NCBI RefSeq assembly: GCF_000378045.1
Contig: NZ_KB899098.1
Span: 1 to 64,000 of the forward strand
DNA: 64,000 nt
Source of the DNA: Marinobacterium rhizophilum DSM 18822
GTDB taxonomy: Bacteria; Pseudomonadota; Gammaproteobacteria; Pseudomonadales; Balneatricaceae
Direction of reading: 5' to 3'
A program made the translations under genes and the position numbers. Below, one piece after another: positions 1-9,423 of this stretch. Every line of letters begins with the position of its first letter. The stretch's first letter is position 1. A model generated the notes under the pieces. It worked only from the letters and a program-made list of their open reading frames with translations. It made no database searches and was not told the DNA's origin.

Positions 1-768
1 ATCCTGATCTATGGCCTGGTCAAGCCCGCAGCCGCACCGGTGCCGGTGGATGCCAAGCCGGTGACCTGGGGCATCGTCTTCAACGTGCTGCGGGCGGTGC
101 TGCCGACCCTGCTGCTGATCTTCGTTGTGCTGGGCTCGATCTTTGGCGGCATTGCCACCCCGACCGAAGCCTCAGGCGTCGGCGCCCTGGGGGCCACGCT
201 GCTGGCGATCTACAACCGCAAATTCAGCCTCGGCGTGCTCAAGGATGTGGTCAAGGGCACCACCAATACCACGGCCTACATCTTTGCCATCTTTATTGGC
301 GCCACCTGCTTTGCGCTGGTGCTGCGCGAACTCGGCGGCGACGAGCTGATCGAATCCTTCCTGACCGGCTTGCCCTTTGGCCCCTACGGCATCATCTTCT
401 TTATTCTCGGCGTGATCTTCCTGCTGGGGTTCTTCCTCGACTGGATCGAAATCACCCTCATCGTGCTGCCGCTGCTGGCGCCGGTGATCTCGGCACTGGG
501 GATCGAGATCGACGGCTACGGCGTGGTGGATAACCCGGAACTGGTGTGGTTCGTGATGCTGGTCGCCATGACGCTGCAGACCTCCTTCCTGACCCCGCCG
601 GTGGGCTTCGCGCTGTTTTACCTCAAGGGTGTCTGTCCGCCGGAAGTCCGCCTCAGTGATATCTACCGCGGCGTGATTCCGTTCATCATCCTGCAGCTTA
701 TTGCCCTGCTGATCCTGGTGTTCTGGCCCCAGCTGGTGCTCTGGCTGCCGGCTAATGCCTATGGCTGA
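1..768 (+). CDS. TRAP transporter large permease (DctM-like), 3' part
   Basis: This is the C-terminal 255 residues of a polytopic inner-membrane protein; the reading frame is open from the first base, so the 5' end lies outside the window. The visible part has about six or seven hydrophobic segments and the glycine/proline-rich loops typical of DctM subunits, such as GGIATPTEASGVGA near the start and TSFLTPPVGFALFYLKG near the end. DctM proteins are usually about 425-430 residues, so roughly 60% is seen. The family drives sodium- or proton-coupled uptake of a substrate delivered by a periplasmic binding protein, often a carboxylate. The dehydrogenase that follows suggests a hydroxy acid as substrate, but that is inference only. 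Confidence 0.93.
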   Translation: MLIYGLVKPAAAPVPVDAKPVTWGIVFNVLRAVLPTLLLIFVVLGSIFGGIATPTEASGVGALGATLLAIYNRKFSLGVLKDVVKGTTNTTAYIFAIFIGATCFALVLRELGGDELIESFLTGLPFGPYGIIFFILGVIFLLGFFLDWIEITLIVLPLLAPVISALGIEIDGYGVVDNPELVWFVMLVAMTLQTSFLTPPVGFALFYLKGVCPPEVRLSDIYRGVIPFIILQLIALLILVFWPQLVLWLPANAYG

Positions 769-774
769 CAGCCC

Positions 775-804
775 GGGCTGCTCACGCAGCCCTGTTAATC
801 CTTT
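775..804 (+). terminator. Possible terminator after the TRAP permease
   Basis: GGGCTGC pairs with GCAGCCC around a TCAC loop (775-792), followed by a short T-rich stretch. The tail is weak, so read-through into the next gene is plausible. Confidence 0.45.
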
Positions 805-852
805 TGACCGATGAGCGGTGCGTCACTGCCGCTCAGATGAGGCTATCGACAG

Positions 853-3678
853 ATGAAACCGGCTTACTCCCTGTTCCTGCGGGAACTGGCGGCCTTTATC
901 CCCCAGGCCCGCCTGATCACCGATCCGCTGCGCACGCTGGCCTACGGCACGGACGCAAGCTTCTATCGTCTCGTGCCCCAGATTGTGGTGCGGGTTGAGT
1001 CCGAGCAGGAAATCACCCAGCTAATACGCCTGGCCGGCGAGCAGCATATCCCCCTCACATTCAGGGCGGCCGGCACCAGCCTGTCCGGACAGGCGGTAAC
1101 GGACTCGGTGCTGGTGCAGCTCGGCGATGGCTGGAAGGGACACCGCCTGCACGACGGCGCCCAGGCGATCAGCCTGCAACCCGGCGTCATTGGCGGCCAT
1201 GCCAACCGCTACCTGGCGCCCTTTCACAAGAAAATAGGCCCCGACCCGGCCTCTATCAACAGCGCCATGATTGGCGGCATTGCCGCCAACAACGCCAGCG
1301 GCATGTGTTGCGGCACGGCGCAGAACAGTTTTAACACCCTGGCCAGCATGCGTCTGATACTGGCCGATGGCACCCTGCTGGATACGGCCAACCCGGATTC
1401 CGTTACGGCGTTTCGCAACAGCCATCAAGTGCTGCTGGAGTCGCTCGACAGCCTGGCCCGCCAGACCCGGGAAAACGAAGACCTTAGCCGGCGCATCGCG
1501 CACAAATACCGCCTCAAGAACACCACCGGCTACGCACTCAATGCCCTCACCGAGCACGAAGACCCGATCGAGATCCTGCAACATCTGATGATCGGCTCCG
1601 AAGGCACGCTGGGCTTCATGGCCGAAATCACCTACAACACGGTTGATGATCATCCGCACAAGGCGTCTGCGCTGATTTTCTTCGAACAGCTACAGACCTG
1701 CTGCGAGGCGGTCGCGCTGCTCAAGCCGACGCCGGTTGCTGCCGTGGAGCTGATTGATCGGGCCGGACTGAGCTCCGTTGAAAACAAGCCCGGCATGCCG
1801 GACTTTATACGGCACCTGCCTGGCGGCGCCACCGCCCTGCTGGTCGAAACCCGTGCCGCCAGCACCGACGCCCTGGCGCAACAGGTTAATGCCATCAGCG
1901 CAGCCATCGCCCATCTGCCGATGCTGCAACCCGCCCGCTTTAGCACCGACGCAGCCGAATGCGCCCAGTACTGGGCCATCCGCAAAGGCCTCTTTCCGGC
2001 CGTAGGTGCCGTGCGCGAAACCGGCACGACCGTCATTATCGAGGATGTTGCCTTCCCGGTAGAGCGCCTGGCGAATGCCGTCGCCGACCTGCACCGTATT
2101 TTCCAGAAGTGGGACTACCCGGACGCACTGATTTTCGGCCATGCGCTGGAGGGAAACCTGCACTTTGTCTTTACCCAGGCATTCGATACCGCCGATGCCC
2201 TCAGGCGCTATGAAGGCCTGATGAATGATGTGGCCGAGATGGTGGTTGGTCGCTACGATGGATCGCTCAAGGCCGAACACGGTACCGGACGCAACATGGC
2301 ACCTTTCGTCGAACTCGAATGGGGCCAGGATGCCTATCAGCTGATGTGGCAGCTCAAAGAGCTACTCGACCCGCTGAATATCCTCAACCCCGGCGTGTTG
2401 CTCAATCGCGATCCCCGTGTGCACCTGGCAAACCTGAAGCCCATGCCCGCGGCCGACACGATTATCGACAAATGCATCGAGTGTGGATTTTGCGAGGCGA
2501 GCTGCCCGTCCAGGGACCTGACCCTTACCCCGCGCCAGCGTATTGTCATCTGGCGTGAAATTGCCCGCCTCGAGGCCAGCAATGAAGACCCGGAACGCCT
2601 GGCGCTGATGCGCCAGGAATATCGCTATCAGGGCACAGACACCTGTGCCGCCTGCGGCATGTGCTCCACCAGCTGCCCCGTAGGTATCAATACCGGTGAC
2701 CTGACACGCGCCATTCGCAGCCGTGACAATGAAAACCAGACCCGGCTCGCGCAATGGCTCGCCGGCCATTACGGCGCCCTGAACCGTACCAGCAGGATCG
2801 CCTTTCGCCTGGCTGACAGTGCCCACGGCCTGCTTGGCAGCGCCGCCATGCAACGCGTAACCAGCACCATGCGCAAGCTCAGCGGTGGGCGTATCCCGCT
2901 CTGGACCGATGCCATGCCAAAGCCCGCAGCCAGAATTCGCACGGTGGAAGCAAGACCTGACAGCGACCGGCCAAAAATCGTCTATCTGCCAAGCTGCGCA
3001 AGCCGGACCATGGGACCCGCCAGGGGCAGCGCTGACAGCCGCTCCCTGGCCCAGGTGACCGAAGCCCTGCTGCAAAAAGCCGGATATGATGTGATTTATC
3101 CACAGGGACTCGACGACCAGTGCTGCGGCATGCCGTTTCAGTCCAAGGGCATGTTCGAGGCGGCTGACTTCAAGCGCCGCGAAACAGCCGATTTACTGCT
3201 CGATGCCACCGACAATGGTGCCTTGCCGGTGTACTCGGACACCAGCCCCTGCAGCCTGCGCCTGAAGGAATCACTGGATGCCCGCATTCGCCTGTACGAC
3301 AGCGTGGACTTTATTGACCAGTTCCTGCTGCCCCGCCTTGAGATCCAGCCCCTCGATGAACCCGTGGCCCTGCATGTCACCTGCAGTGCCACGCGCATGG
3401 GCCAGACCGCAGCCCTCAAGCGCATTGTCAGCCTGTGCACGGAAAAGCTGGTCGTTCCGGAACAGATAGGCTGCTGCGGCTTTGCCGGCGACAAGGGCTT
3501 TACAACACCCGAGCTCAATGCATCAGCACTGCGTACCCTGCGCGACGCCGTGCAGGACTGCCAAGAGGGCGTGTCCACCAGCCGTACCTGCGAAATAGGC
3601 CTGACCCATCACAGCGGTATTGATTACCACTCGATCGTCTATTTGCTGGATCGGTGTTCGCGGGCCAGGGCGCAATAG
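853..3678 (+). CDS. FAD/Fe-S D-lactate-type dehydrogenase (GlcD-GlpC fusion)
   Basis: This 941-residue flavoprotein probably oxidises a D-2-hydroxy acid (D-lactate or similar) and passes electrons to the quinone pool. The N-terminal half is a PCMH-type FAD domain (glycine-rich loop around residues 66-90) followed by an FAD-oxidase C domain containing HALEGNLHFVF and EHGTGRN. The C-terminal half has two ferredoxin-like clusters, CIECGFCEASCP from residue 541 and CAACGMCSTSCP from residue 598. It ends with two CCG-type cysteine-rich domains near residues 757 and 874. Length and order match the Fe-S-containing NAD-independent D-lactate dehydrogenases of Pseudomonas (about 940 residues). D-2-hydroxyglutarate dehydrogenase is an alternative. 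It follows the TRAP permease by 84 bp and may be co-transcribed with it. Confidence 0.88.
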   Translation: MKPAYSLFLRELAAFIPQARLITDPLRTLAYGTDASFYRLVPQIVVRVESEQEITQLIRLAGEQHIPLTFRAAGTSLSGQAVTDSVLVQLGDGWKGHRLHDGAQAISLQPGVIGGHANRYLAPFHKKIGPDPASINSAMIGGIAANNASGMCCGTAQNSFNTLASMRLILADGTLLDTANPDSVTAFRNSHQVLLESLDSLARQTRENEDLSRRIAHKYRLKNTTGYALNALTEHEDPIEILQHLMIGSEGTLGFMAEITYNTVDDHPHKASALIFFEQLQTCCEAVALLKPTPVAAVELIDRAGLSSVENKPGMPDFIRHLPGGATALLVETRAASTDALAQQVNAISAAIAHLPMLQPARFSTDAAECAQYWAIRKGLFPAVGAVRETGTTVIIEDVAFPVERLANAVADLHRIFQKWDYPDALIFGHALEGNLHFVFTQAFDTADALRRYEGLMNDVAEMVVGRYDGSLKAEHGTGRNMAPFVELEWGQDAYQLMWQLKELLDPLNILNPGVLLNRDPRVHLANLKPMPAADTIIDKCIECGFCEASCPSRDLTLTPRQRIVIWREIARLEASNEDPERLALMRQEYRYQGTDTCAACGMCSTSCPVGINTGDLTRAIRSRDNENQTRLAQWLAGHYGALNRTSRIAFRLADSAHGLLGSAAMQRVTSTMRKLSGGRIPLWTDAMPKPAARIRTVEARPDSDRPKIVYLPSCASRTMGPARGSADSRSLAQVTEALLQKAGYDVIYPQGLDDQCCGMPFQSKGMFEAADFKRRETADLLLDATDNGALPVYSDTSPCSLRLKESLDARIRLYDSVDFIDQFLLPRLEIQPLDEPVALHVTCSATRMGQTAALKRIVSLCTEKLVVPEQIGCCGFAGDKGFTTPELNASALRTLRDAVQDCQEGVSTSRTCEIGLTHHSGIDYHSIVYLLDRCSRARAQ

Positions 3679-3898
3679 CAGCTCATTAGGCGCGAACAAG
3701 GGCATGCAGCACGCTTGCTTCATGTAAAACAGGGACAGTAAGATGTCGCACTCAGACTACAGAAAGTAGCCTGGGCGCGGCCGACCCAATGGACGACTCA
3801 AGCAAGCACCTGCACACCCCAAGCTGCGACAGCCGCTAACGCAGCCAGTCGAGCACGGCCTTTTACCAAACACGAATATTGCAAAGGGAAGACTTTCA

Positions 3899-4792
3899 AT
3901 GGACGACGCAACGCTCCTGCTACTGGAACGCATTTTTCAGGTCGTCTTCCCGTTGCTCGCCATCGTAGTCGTCGGATACCTTTATGCGCGGCGCATCCAC
4001 ACCGACATGTCGGTGGCCAACCGCGTGAATATGGATGTCTTCACGCCGGCCCTGATTCTGTCGGTTATGGCGGACAAGTCGTTTGACCTGGCCCTCTACC
4101 AGCACCTGGCCATCGGGGCTCTGTGTATCGTTATCGGCTCTGGCCTTCTGCTGGCACCGCTGTGCAGGGTAATCGGCATTCATCCCAAGACCTTTCTGCC
4201 GCCGATGATGTTCAACAACAGCGGCAACCTGGGTATTCCCCTGGCTGTGCTGGCGTTTGGCGAGCATGCACTGCCAGCCGCCGTGGTACTGTTTCTGGTG
4301 GAAAACACGCTGCATTTCACCCTTGGCATGTATATGCTCAACCCCCGCATTCATCCGCTGTCACTGCTGCGCATTCCCATGATACTGGCCGCCATTGCAG
4401 GCCTGGTGATCAGCGGTGCAGGCTGGGTACTGCCCGTCTATGTGAAGACCTTTGTAGACATGCTGGGCCAAATCGCAATCCCGCTGATGCTGTTTTCCCT
4501 TGGCGTACGCATGCTGAGCATCGACCTGTCGAACTGGCGCAGCGGCGTTATCGGCGCCGTACTGTGCCCGCTCAGCGGCGTACTGATGGCACTGGCAGTA
4601 CAACAGGTTCTGCAACTGGAGGAGACCCAGTTCCACTATCTGCTTCTATTCGGCGCCCTGCCGCCGGCATTGCTGAACTACCTGGTTGCCGAGCGCTACA
4701 ACCAGGAACCACAGCAAGTTGCATCGATCGTGCTGTTGGGCAATATCGCCAGCCTGGTCATCATCCCGCTGACCCTGGCCTTTATTCTGTAA
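3899..4792 (+). CDS. AEC-family transporter (auxin efflux carrier fold)
   Basis: A 297-residue polytopic membrane protein with about eight to ten hydrophobic segments in two halves. The first half carries the NNSGNLGIPLA motif near residue 100, typical of AEC/MleP-like permeases; the second half has LNYLVAERY and a final hydrophobic helix. Members export or import organic anions such as malate or lactate. Lying directly after a probable D-lactate dehydrogenase and a TRAP permease, it may handle a related acid; this is inference. The start is preceded by a GGGAAG sequence. The 220 bp upstream hold nothing I can identify. Confidence 0.85.
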   Translation: MDDATLLLLERIFQVVFPLLAIVVVGYLYARRIHTDMSVANRVNMDVFTPALILSVMADKSFDLALYQHLAIGALCIVIGSGLLLAPLCRVIGIHPKTFLPPMMFNNSGNLGIPLAVLAFGEHALPAAVVLFLVENTLHFTLGMYMLNPRIHPLSLLRIPMILAAIAGLVISGAGWVLPVYVKTFVDMLGQIAIPLMLFSLGVRMLSIDLSNWRSGVIGAVLCPLSGVLMALAVQQVLQLEETQFHYLLLFGALPPALLNYLVAERYNQEPQQVASIVLLGNIASLVIIPLTLAFIL

Positions 4793-4822
4793 CAGCCTTG
4801 GCTGCGCTACTGCGAACTCCAT

Positions 4823-4857
4823 AAAAAAACGGCGCCTTGTAAGGCGCCGTTTTTTTA
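4823..4857. terminator. Bidirectional intrinsic terminator
   Basis: ACGGCGCCTT and AAGGCGCCGT form a stem with a two-base loop, flanked by seven A on the left and seven T on the right. It separates the AEC transporter (plus) from comEA (minus) and suits both directions. Confidence 0.92.
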
Positions 4858-4867
4858 CAGCTTCCGG

Positions 4868-5158
4868 CTACTCCTTCGCGGGTGCCGGACTCACTCCGAT
4901 AAAGTCACGGTTTTTATCCACCGTTGCTGCACCAATGCCTTTTACTGCACTGAGCTCATCAACACTGCCAAAAGGCCCATTGCTTTTACGGTAGTCTACG
5001 ATGGCTTTTGCCTTGGCAGGACCGATGCCGACCATCACGCTGGACAGCTGATCGGCGCTCGCGGTATTGATATCCAGAGTCTCGGCCTGAACGGCGAAAA
5101 CGGGCAAAAATGCAAGACAGAACGTCAGCAACAGTGCCCGCAACATGCGAGTGCTCAT
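4868..5158 (-). CDS. comEA: ComEA-type helix-hairpin-helix protein
   Basis: A 96-residue exported DNA-binding protein. The first 25 residues form a signal peptide (MSTRMLRALLLTFCLA, cleavage after QA), followed by LDINTAS and two helix-hairpin-helix motifs (VGIGPAKAKAIVDYR and VKGIGAATVDKNRDFI). The start at 5158 is preferred over an upstream in-frame codon because AAGGAGG lies just before it and the signal peptide follows directly. Family members bind incoming double-stranded DNA in the periplasm during transformation, and short stand-alone versions are common in gammaproteobacteria. A second competence-type gene, comF, lies at 43.5 kb, but other uptake genes are not in the window. Confidence 0.88.
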   Translation of the reverse strand: MSTRMLRALLLTFCLAFLPVFAVQAETLDINTASADQLSSVMVGIGPAKAKAIVDYRKSNGPFGSVDELSAVKGIGAATVDKNRDFIGVSPAPAKE

Positions 5159-5239
5159 ATGCACCTCCTTGTTGATTAGCAGCCAAACTTCCTGTTCGAC
5201 TGTTAAGTAGGGATAGCATAGCACTCACAGTTGTGCCAC

Positions 5240-5950
5240 TTATCGGGCTTGATCAAGCTCCCGCTGAATACGCTCAAGCACGGCCAGCGGATCTGCCGCC
5301 TGTGTAATCGGCCGTCCAATGACGAGATAGTCACTGCCCGCCCGTACCGCCTCACCCGGCGTCATGATACGACGCTGATCACCCGCGTCGCTATCGGCAG
5401 GGCGAATGCCCGGCGTCACCAGCTTGAAATCGGCACCAATCAGCGCGCGCAGTGGCTTCACTTCCTGAGCCGAACAGACCACACCGTCCAGACCGCTGCG
5501 CTCGGTCAACAGCGCCAGGCGCTTAACATGCTCCAGTGGCTCGATATCGATACCTATTTCACTCAGATCCTGCCGCTCCATGCTGGTCAGCACAGTCACT
5601 GCAATCAGCAGGGTGTTGCTGCCAGCAACGCTGTCGATTTCATTACGTGCCGCTTCCATCATTCGGCGCCCGCCCGAGGCATGGACGTTCACCATCCAGA
5701 CGCCCAGCTCGGCCGCTGCCCGCACCGCCTTGGCTGTTGTATTGGGAATATCGTGAAACTTGAGGTCGAGGAAAACATCAAAACCGCGGTTTTGCAGCGT
5801 TTCCACAATGGCAGGCCCGCTGCGGGTAAACAGCTCCTTGCCCACCTTGAGCCGACACCGCGCAGGATCGAGCCGTTGCGCCATTGCGATAGCCTGCGCC
5901 TGATCAGGATAATCCAGCGCCACCAATACCTGTTTTGAATCCGTTGCCAT
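5240..5950 (-). CDS. pyrF: Orotidine 5'-phosphate decarboxylase
   Basis: A 236-residue cytoplasmic enzyme that decarboxylates OMP to UMP, the last step of de novo pyrimidine synthesis. The catalytic Lys-Asp array is visible in [10 protein letters not shown] (D62, K64, D67). The phosphate-binding C-terminal part is also present ([16 protein letters not shown], then VIGRPIT). Length is normal. The start has a GAGGGTTTC sequence just upstream. In related genomes pyrF normally sits directly after lapA-lapB; here lapB is absent and a 320-bp gap separates it from lapA. Confidence 0.97.
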   Translation of the reverse strand: MATDSKQVLVALDYPDQAQAIAMAQRLDPARCRLKVGKELFTRSGPAIVETLQNRGFDVFLDLKFHDIPNTTAKAVRAAAELGVWMVNVHASGGRRMMEAARNEIDSVAGSNTLLIAVTVLTSMERQDLSEIGIDIEPLEHVKRLALLTERSGLDGVVCSAQEVKPLRALIGADFKLVTPGIRPADSDAGDQRRIMTPGEAVRAGSDYLVIGRPITQAADPLAVLERIQRELDQAR

Positions 5951-6020
5951 GAAACCCTCACGTGTTAGCGTTCACTTTGCCATCAGGCCGGTGTGCAGCA
6001 GCGTGCGCCGCGCGGCGCCC

Positions 6021-6026
6021 ATTATA
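6021..6026 (-). promoter_or_regulatory. Candidate pyrF promoter -10 box
   Basis: A perfect TATAAT on the minus strand preceded directly by TG. No good -35 lies at 16-18 bp; TTGACG occurs 23 bp upstream. It implies an own promoter for pyrF and a leader of about 65 nt. Confidence 0.4.
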
Positions 6027-6224
6027 CAGTCAAAAAAGCAGGCTGCAGGCGTCAATGTACACAAACCAAGTCGGATTCTCAGTCGAAGTACATATTCGGT
6101 GGCTAAGTTGAAAATGGATCAGGGGAGCGTATTGAAGGGCGCCAGGACAGGAGACTACCGGGCGCTCCAATGGTGAGCAGGTACGATTTGAACGGCTATC
6201 TCAATGTCTGGAACGCCGGAACAG

Positions 6225-6251
6225 CGCACCGACTGCCCGGCAGTCGGTGCG
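6225..6251 (-). terminator. Hairpin downstream of lapA
   Basis: An 11-bp stem (GCACCGACTG/CAGTCGGTGC plus one C-G pair) with a five-base loop, about 20 bp after the lapA stop. There is no T tract, so it may be an RNA-stabilising hairpin or a factor-dependent stop rather than a classic terminator. Confidence 0.5.
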
Positions 6252-6270
6252 ACCCCCAAAGGTTCTGGAC

Positions 6271-6576
6271 CTAAACGCTGTCCTTGGTCACCAGCGCGCG
6301 CTGCTGCTCCAGGTCATGCTGCGCAATGCTCAGGCGCTTGCGGGCCGAACGCAAACGGGTCTTGAGACCCAGGATCGCAACACTGCTCAGCAGCAGCCCG
6401 AGCACACCACCGCATACGAAAGCGGCGATCAGCCAGAGCGACAAACTCGCCTGGGGCAGTGTTACCAGGATCAGGTCGATCGAGACCTTGTCGGTATTAT
6501 GAATTGTGAAAAGTATCCCAACGAACAGGAAGACGAGGCACAAAATGATAAGTAAAAGTGTTCTCAACCAGCGCAC
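6271..6576 (-). CDS. lapA: LapA-family (DUF1049) inner-membrane protein
   Basis: A 101-residue protein with two hydrophobic segments (about 4-25 and 42-68) and a basic coiled tail (LKTRLRSARKRLSIAQHDLEQQ), the standard LapA layout. LapA works with LapB in controlling LpxC turnover and lipopolysaccharide assembly at the inner membrane in E. coli. The start is GTG, supported by GGAGG nine bases upstream. It follows ihfB by 35 bp, as in related genomes. Its usual partner lapB does not follow it. Confidence 0.88.
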   Translation of the reverse strand: MRWLRTLLLIILCLVFLFVGILFTIHNTDKVSIDLILVTLPQASLSLWLIAAFVCGGVLGLLLSSVAILGLKTRLRSARKRLSIAQHDLEQQRALVTKDSV

Positions 6577-6611
6577 CGGATCAAGCCTCCAACAGGCAGA
6601 GTAAATTAACT

Positions 6612-6905
6612 CTAGAATTCAGACAGACTGTCATTGACCTGCTCCCGCAGCTCCTTGCCAGGTTTAAAATGCGGTACATGTTTAGCTGTCAATGGCACCG
6701 ATTCGCCGGTCTTGGGATTACGTCCCACCCGAGGTGCTCGGTAGTGTAACGAAAAACTGCCAAAGCCACGAATCTCGATCCTGTCGCCATGCGCCAATGC
6801 CTCGGTCATGTGATCCAGCATGGCTTTGACTGCAAGTTCGACATCCTTTACAGACAGCTGATTATGACGATCTATCAGTCGTTCAATCAACTCTGACTTG
6901 GTCAT
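6612..6905 (-). CDS. ihfB: Integration host factor subunit beta
   Basis: A 97-residue DNA-bending protein of the HU/IHF family. [13 protein letters not shown] opens it, the body has the family signature [22 protein letters not shown], and the DNA-inserting proline arm ([10 protein letters not shown]) is intact. It pairs with IHF-alpha. The start has GGGAGAG upstream. It lies 108 bp after rpsA, the conserved rpsA-ihfB arrangement. Confidence 0.97.
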   Translation of the reverse strand: MTKSELIERLIDRHNQLSVKDVELAVKAMLDHMTEALAHGDRIEIRGFGSFSLHYRAPRVGRNPKTGESVPLTAKHVPHFKPGKELREQVNDSLSEF

Positions 6906-7013
6906 GACAACTCTCCCTAAAGATTCAGGCTATTTGGCAAACCTTCATACCACTGACACTGTGCAGCCAACGCAATCTGATACAAACAGGGAGAGTCTAG
7001 CTCTCCCTGTTGA

Positions 7014-8696
7014 TCAATCGTTCGACTTGTTCATCTGTGCCTTGATCAGGTCACCGATGGTTGTCGGGCCGGCGGATACCACCGGCTGCTCCTGTATCGA
7101 TTTGAGCGCCTGCTGGTCGACCTTCGCATCCCGCTGTTTCTGCGACAGCTGAATCGTGCGGTTGCGACGATCAACATTGATGACAGACGCTTCTACCTCA
7201 TCACCCGGTTTGAAGTGTGTCGCCAATTGAGCACCGCGATCGCCCGACACATCAGCCGCGCGCAGCACGCCGGTAATGCCCTCGGCAAGCTGTAGCGTCA
7301 CCTGCCGAGCGTCAACCTCGCTAACCGTACCAGTCACCAGGGCGCCCTTGCCAAACTCCGCTGCAAACTCACCAAAGTGATCACCTGCCAGCTGCTTGAC
7401 GCCCAGCGCAATACGCTCACGCTCGGTATCGACAGACAGCAGGACAGCAGTCAGATCGTCACCCTTGTTAAGGGTTTTGGCGACCTGTTCGCCTGGCAGA
7501 TCCCAGGACAGGTCTGACAGGTGCACCAGGCCATCAATACCGCCATCAAGGCCGATAAAGACGCCAAAATCGGTAATGGAGCGAATCTTGCCGGTCAGCG
7601 TGTCGCCCTTGCTGTAGCGGCTGGCGAAGGCCTGCCACGGATTGTCACGGCATTGCTTCATGCCCAGGGAAATCCGGCGCCGCTGGGTGTCGATATCGAG
7701 CACCATAACCTCGATTTCATCACCAACCTGCACAACCTTGGAAGGGTGCACGTTCTTGTTGGTCCAGTCCATTTCGGACACATGAACCAACCCTTCAACA
7801 CCAGGTTCAATCTCGGCAAAGCAGCCATAATCGGCCACATTGGTTACCCGCGCCGTCGACTTTGTGCCCACCGCATGACCATCCATCAGTGTCAGCCAGG
7901 GATCCTGACTGAGCTGCTTCAAACCGAGGGAAACACGGTTACGCTCAGTGTCGAACCTCAACACCTTAACGTCGATCTCATCACCAACCTGCAGAACTTC
8001 ACTTGGGTGTTTGACCCTTTTCCAGGCAATGTCGGTGATATGCAGCAGGCCATCCAGGCCACCCAGGTCGATAAAGGCACCATAATCGGTCAGGTTCTTG
8101 ACGACCCCCTTGACCACGATGCCTTCCTTGAGCTGTGCCAGCAGTTTGTCACGCTCCTCATTGTAGGAGGCCTGCAATACGGCACGGCGGGAAACAACAA
8201 TGTTGTTGCGCTTGGCATCGAGCTTCACCAGCTTGAACTCGAGCTCAACACCCTCGAGATGCGCGGTATCGCGGATGGGTCGAATATCCACCAGCGACCC
8301 CGGAAGAAAGGCTTGTACAGCATCCAGATCGACAGTAAAACCACCACGCACCTTGCCAACGATCATGCCTTTGACAACTTCGTCCTTCTCGAACGCCTGT
8401 TCCAGCAGATTCCAGCTTTCGGCACGCTTGGCTTTTTCCCGTGACAGCATGGTGGCACCAAAGCCGTCTTCAACCGCTTCGAGCGCCACCTGTACGGTAT
8501 CGCCAACACTGATACCAAGTTCGCCATGCTCGTTCAGAAACTGCTCGCGGGGAATAAAGCCTTCTGACTTCAGGCCCGTATGAACCATGACAAAGTCATT
8601 TTCGATGGCTACGACTGTTCCGGTGACGATGGAGCCCGGCGCCATCTTCAGGTCTTTGAGGCTTTCCTCAAAGAGTTCGGCAAAACTTTCGCTCAT
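7014..8696 (-). CDS. rpsA: 30S ribosomal protein S1
   Basis: A 560-residue RNA-binding protein with six S1/OB-fold domains, at roughly 18-85, 103-170, 188-256, 273-343, 360-430 and 447-515. Repeated motifs such as [19 protein letters not shown] and [20 protein letters not shown] are visible. It recruits mRNA to the 30S subunit. The start [12 protein letters not shown] at 8696 matches the family start and leaves out ten residues of an upstream in-frame extension. It lies 31 bp after cmk, the conserved order. Confidence 0.97.
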   Translation of the reverse strand: MSESFAELFEESLKDLKMAPGSIVTGTVVAIENDFVMVHTGLKSEGFIPREQFLNEHGELGISVGDTVQVALEAVEDGFGATMLSREKAKRAESWNLLEQAFEKDEVVKGMIVGKVRGGFTVDLDAVQAFLPGSLVDIRPIRDTAHLEGVELEFKLVKLDAKRNNIVVSRRAVLQASYNEERDKLLAQLKEGIVVKGVVKNLTDYGAFIDLGGLDGLLHITDIAWKRVKHPSEVLQVGDEIDVKVLRFDTERNRVSLGLKQLSQDPWLTLMDGHAVGTKSTARVTNVADYGCFAEIEPGVEGLVHVSEMDWTNKNVHPSKVVQVGDEIEVMVLDIDTQRRRISLGMKQCRDNPWQAFASRYSKGDTLTGKIRSITDFGVFIGLDGGIDGLVHLSDLSWDLPGEQVAKTLNKGDDLTAVLLSVDTERERIALGVKQLAGDHFGEFAAEFGKGALVTGTVSEVDARQVTLQLAEGITGVLRAADVSGDRGAQLATHFKPGDEVEASVINVDRRNRTIQLSQKQRDAKVDQQALKSIQEQPVVSAGPTTIGDLIKAQMNKSND

Positions 8697-8727
8697 TACC
8701 GCCCCATCCTCACAAAACAGAAGCAAC

Positions 8728-9423
8728 TCAGGTCAGACCTTTGTGTCTGGCCTGATCCAGAACCACGCTCAGAACCTCATCAATGCTCATCTGGGTCGAG
8801 TCCAGAATCACCGCATCGGCCGCGGGTTTCAGCGGCGCTACTGCGCGGTTCATATCACGGTCGTCACGTGCTTGAATATCAACCAATATCGTTTCAAGGC
8901 TAGCACCGAGCCCCTTATTTATCAACTGGTTATAACGACGCCGCGCACGTTCTTGTGCGCTCGCATCCAGATAAATTTTCAACTCGGCAGCGGGAAACAC
9001 CACAGTACCCATATCACGTCCGTCTGCGATCAGGCCGGGTGCATCGCGAAATGCCCGCTGGCGCTCCAGCAACGCCTCACGCACGGGCCCGATCGCGGCT
9101 ACCCGCGACGCATCTTCACCTGCCTCTTCGGTACGAATGAGTTGCGTTACCTCTTCGCCTTCAAGCAGGACCTGCACCTCATTATCTTCGCCATGCGGCA
9201 CAAACTTCACATCCAGATGCGCCGCCAGTACCACCAGCGCTTCCTCGTCATCCAGCGCAACACCATGGTGCCGTGCAGCCAGCGCCGTCAGCCGGTACAG
9301 TGCACCACTATCCAGCAAATGCCAGCCCAGCTGGCGCGCCAGCAAGCGACAGATAGTCCCCTTGCCTGAACCGCTTGGACCGTCGATGCTGATTACCGGC
9401 ACACTCATTTGCTTCGAGACCAT
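8728..9423 (-). CDS. cmk: Cytidylate kinase
   Basis: A 231-residue kinase that phosphorylates CMP/dCMP. The P-loop GPSGSGKGT occupies residues 15-23, and [11 protein letters not shown] and the lid region RARRRYNQL follow. The start at 9423 is chosen because AAGGAG lies eight bases upstream; a second Met five codons later lacks a ribosome site. Its ATG overlaps the stop of the tyrA-aroA fusion by one base (TGATG), indicating translational coupling. Confidence 0.96.
   Translation of the reverse strand: MVSKQMSVPVISIDGPSGSGKGTICRLLARQLGWHLLDSGALYRLTALAARHHGVALDDEEALVVLAAHLDVKFVPHGEDNEVQVLLEGEEVTQLIRTEEAGEDASRVAAIGPVREALLERQRAFRDAPGLIADGRDMGTVVFPAAELKIYLDASAQERARRRYNQLINKGLGASLETILVDIQARDDRDMNRAVAPLKPAADAVILDSTQMSIDEVLSVVLDQARHKGLT

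Larger units (their letters stand above)
5951..6270. other. 320-bp gap between lapA and pyrF where lapB is expected
   Basis: No credible gene is visible. The pyrF-proximal part holds a perfect -10 hexamer (6021-6026, minus strand) and the GC-rich palindrome GCGCCGCGCGGCGC (6005-6018) in the presumed pyrF leader. GGAGCG (6124-6129) and CGCTCC (6163-6168) could form a loose stem. A strong hairpin lies next to lapA. No trace of the TPR repeats or rubredoxin-like metal site of LapB is readable on either strand. Confidence 0.6.

Noticed and set aside
3743-3769. An 8-codon frame (MSHSDYRK) before the AEC transporter
   Set aside because: No convincing ribosome site and no link to a regulatory structure; too short to support.
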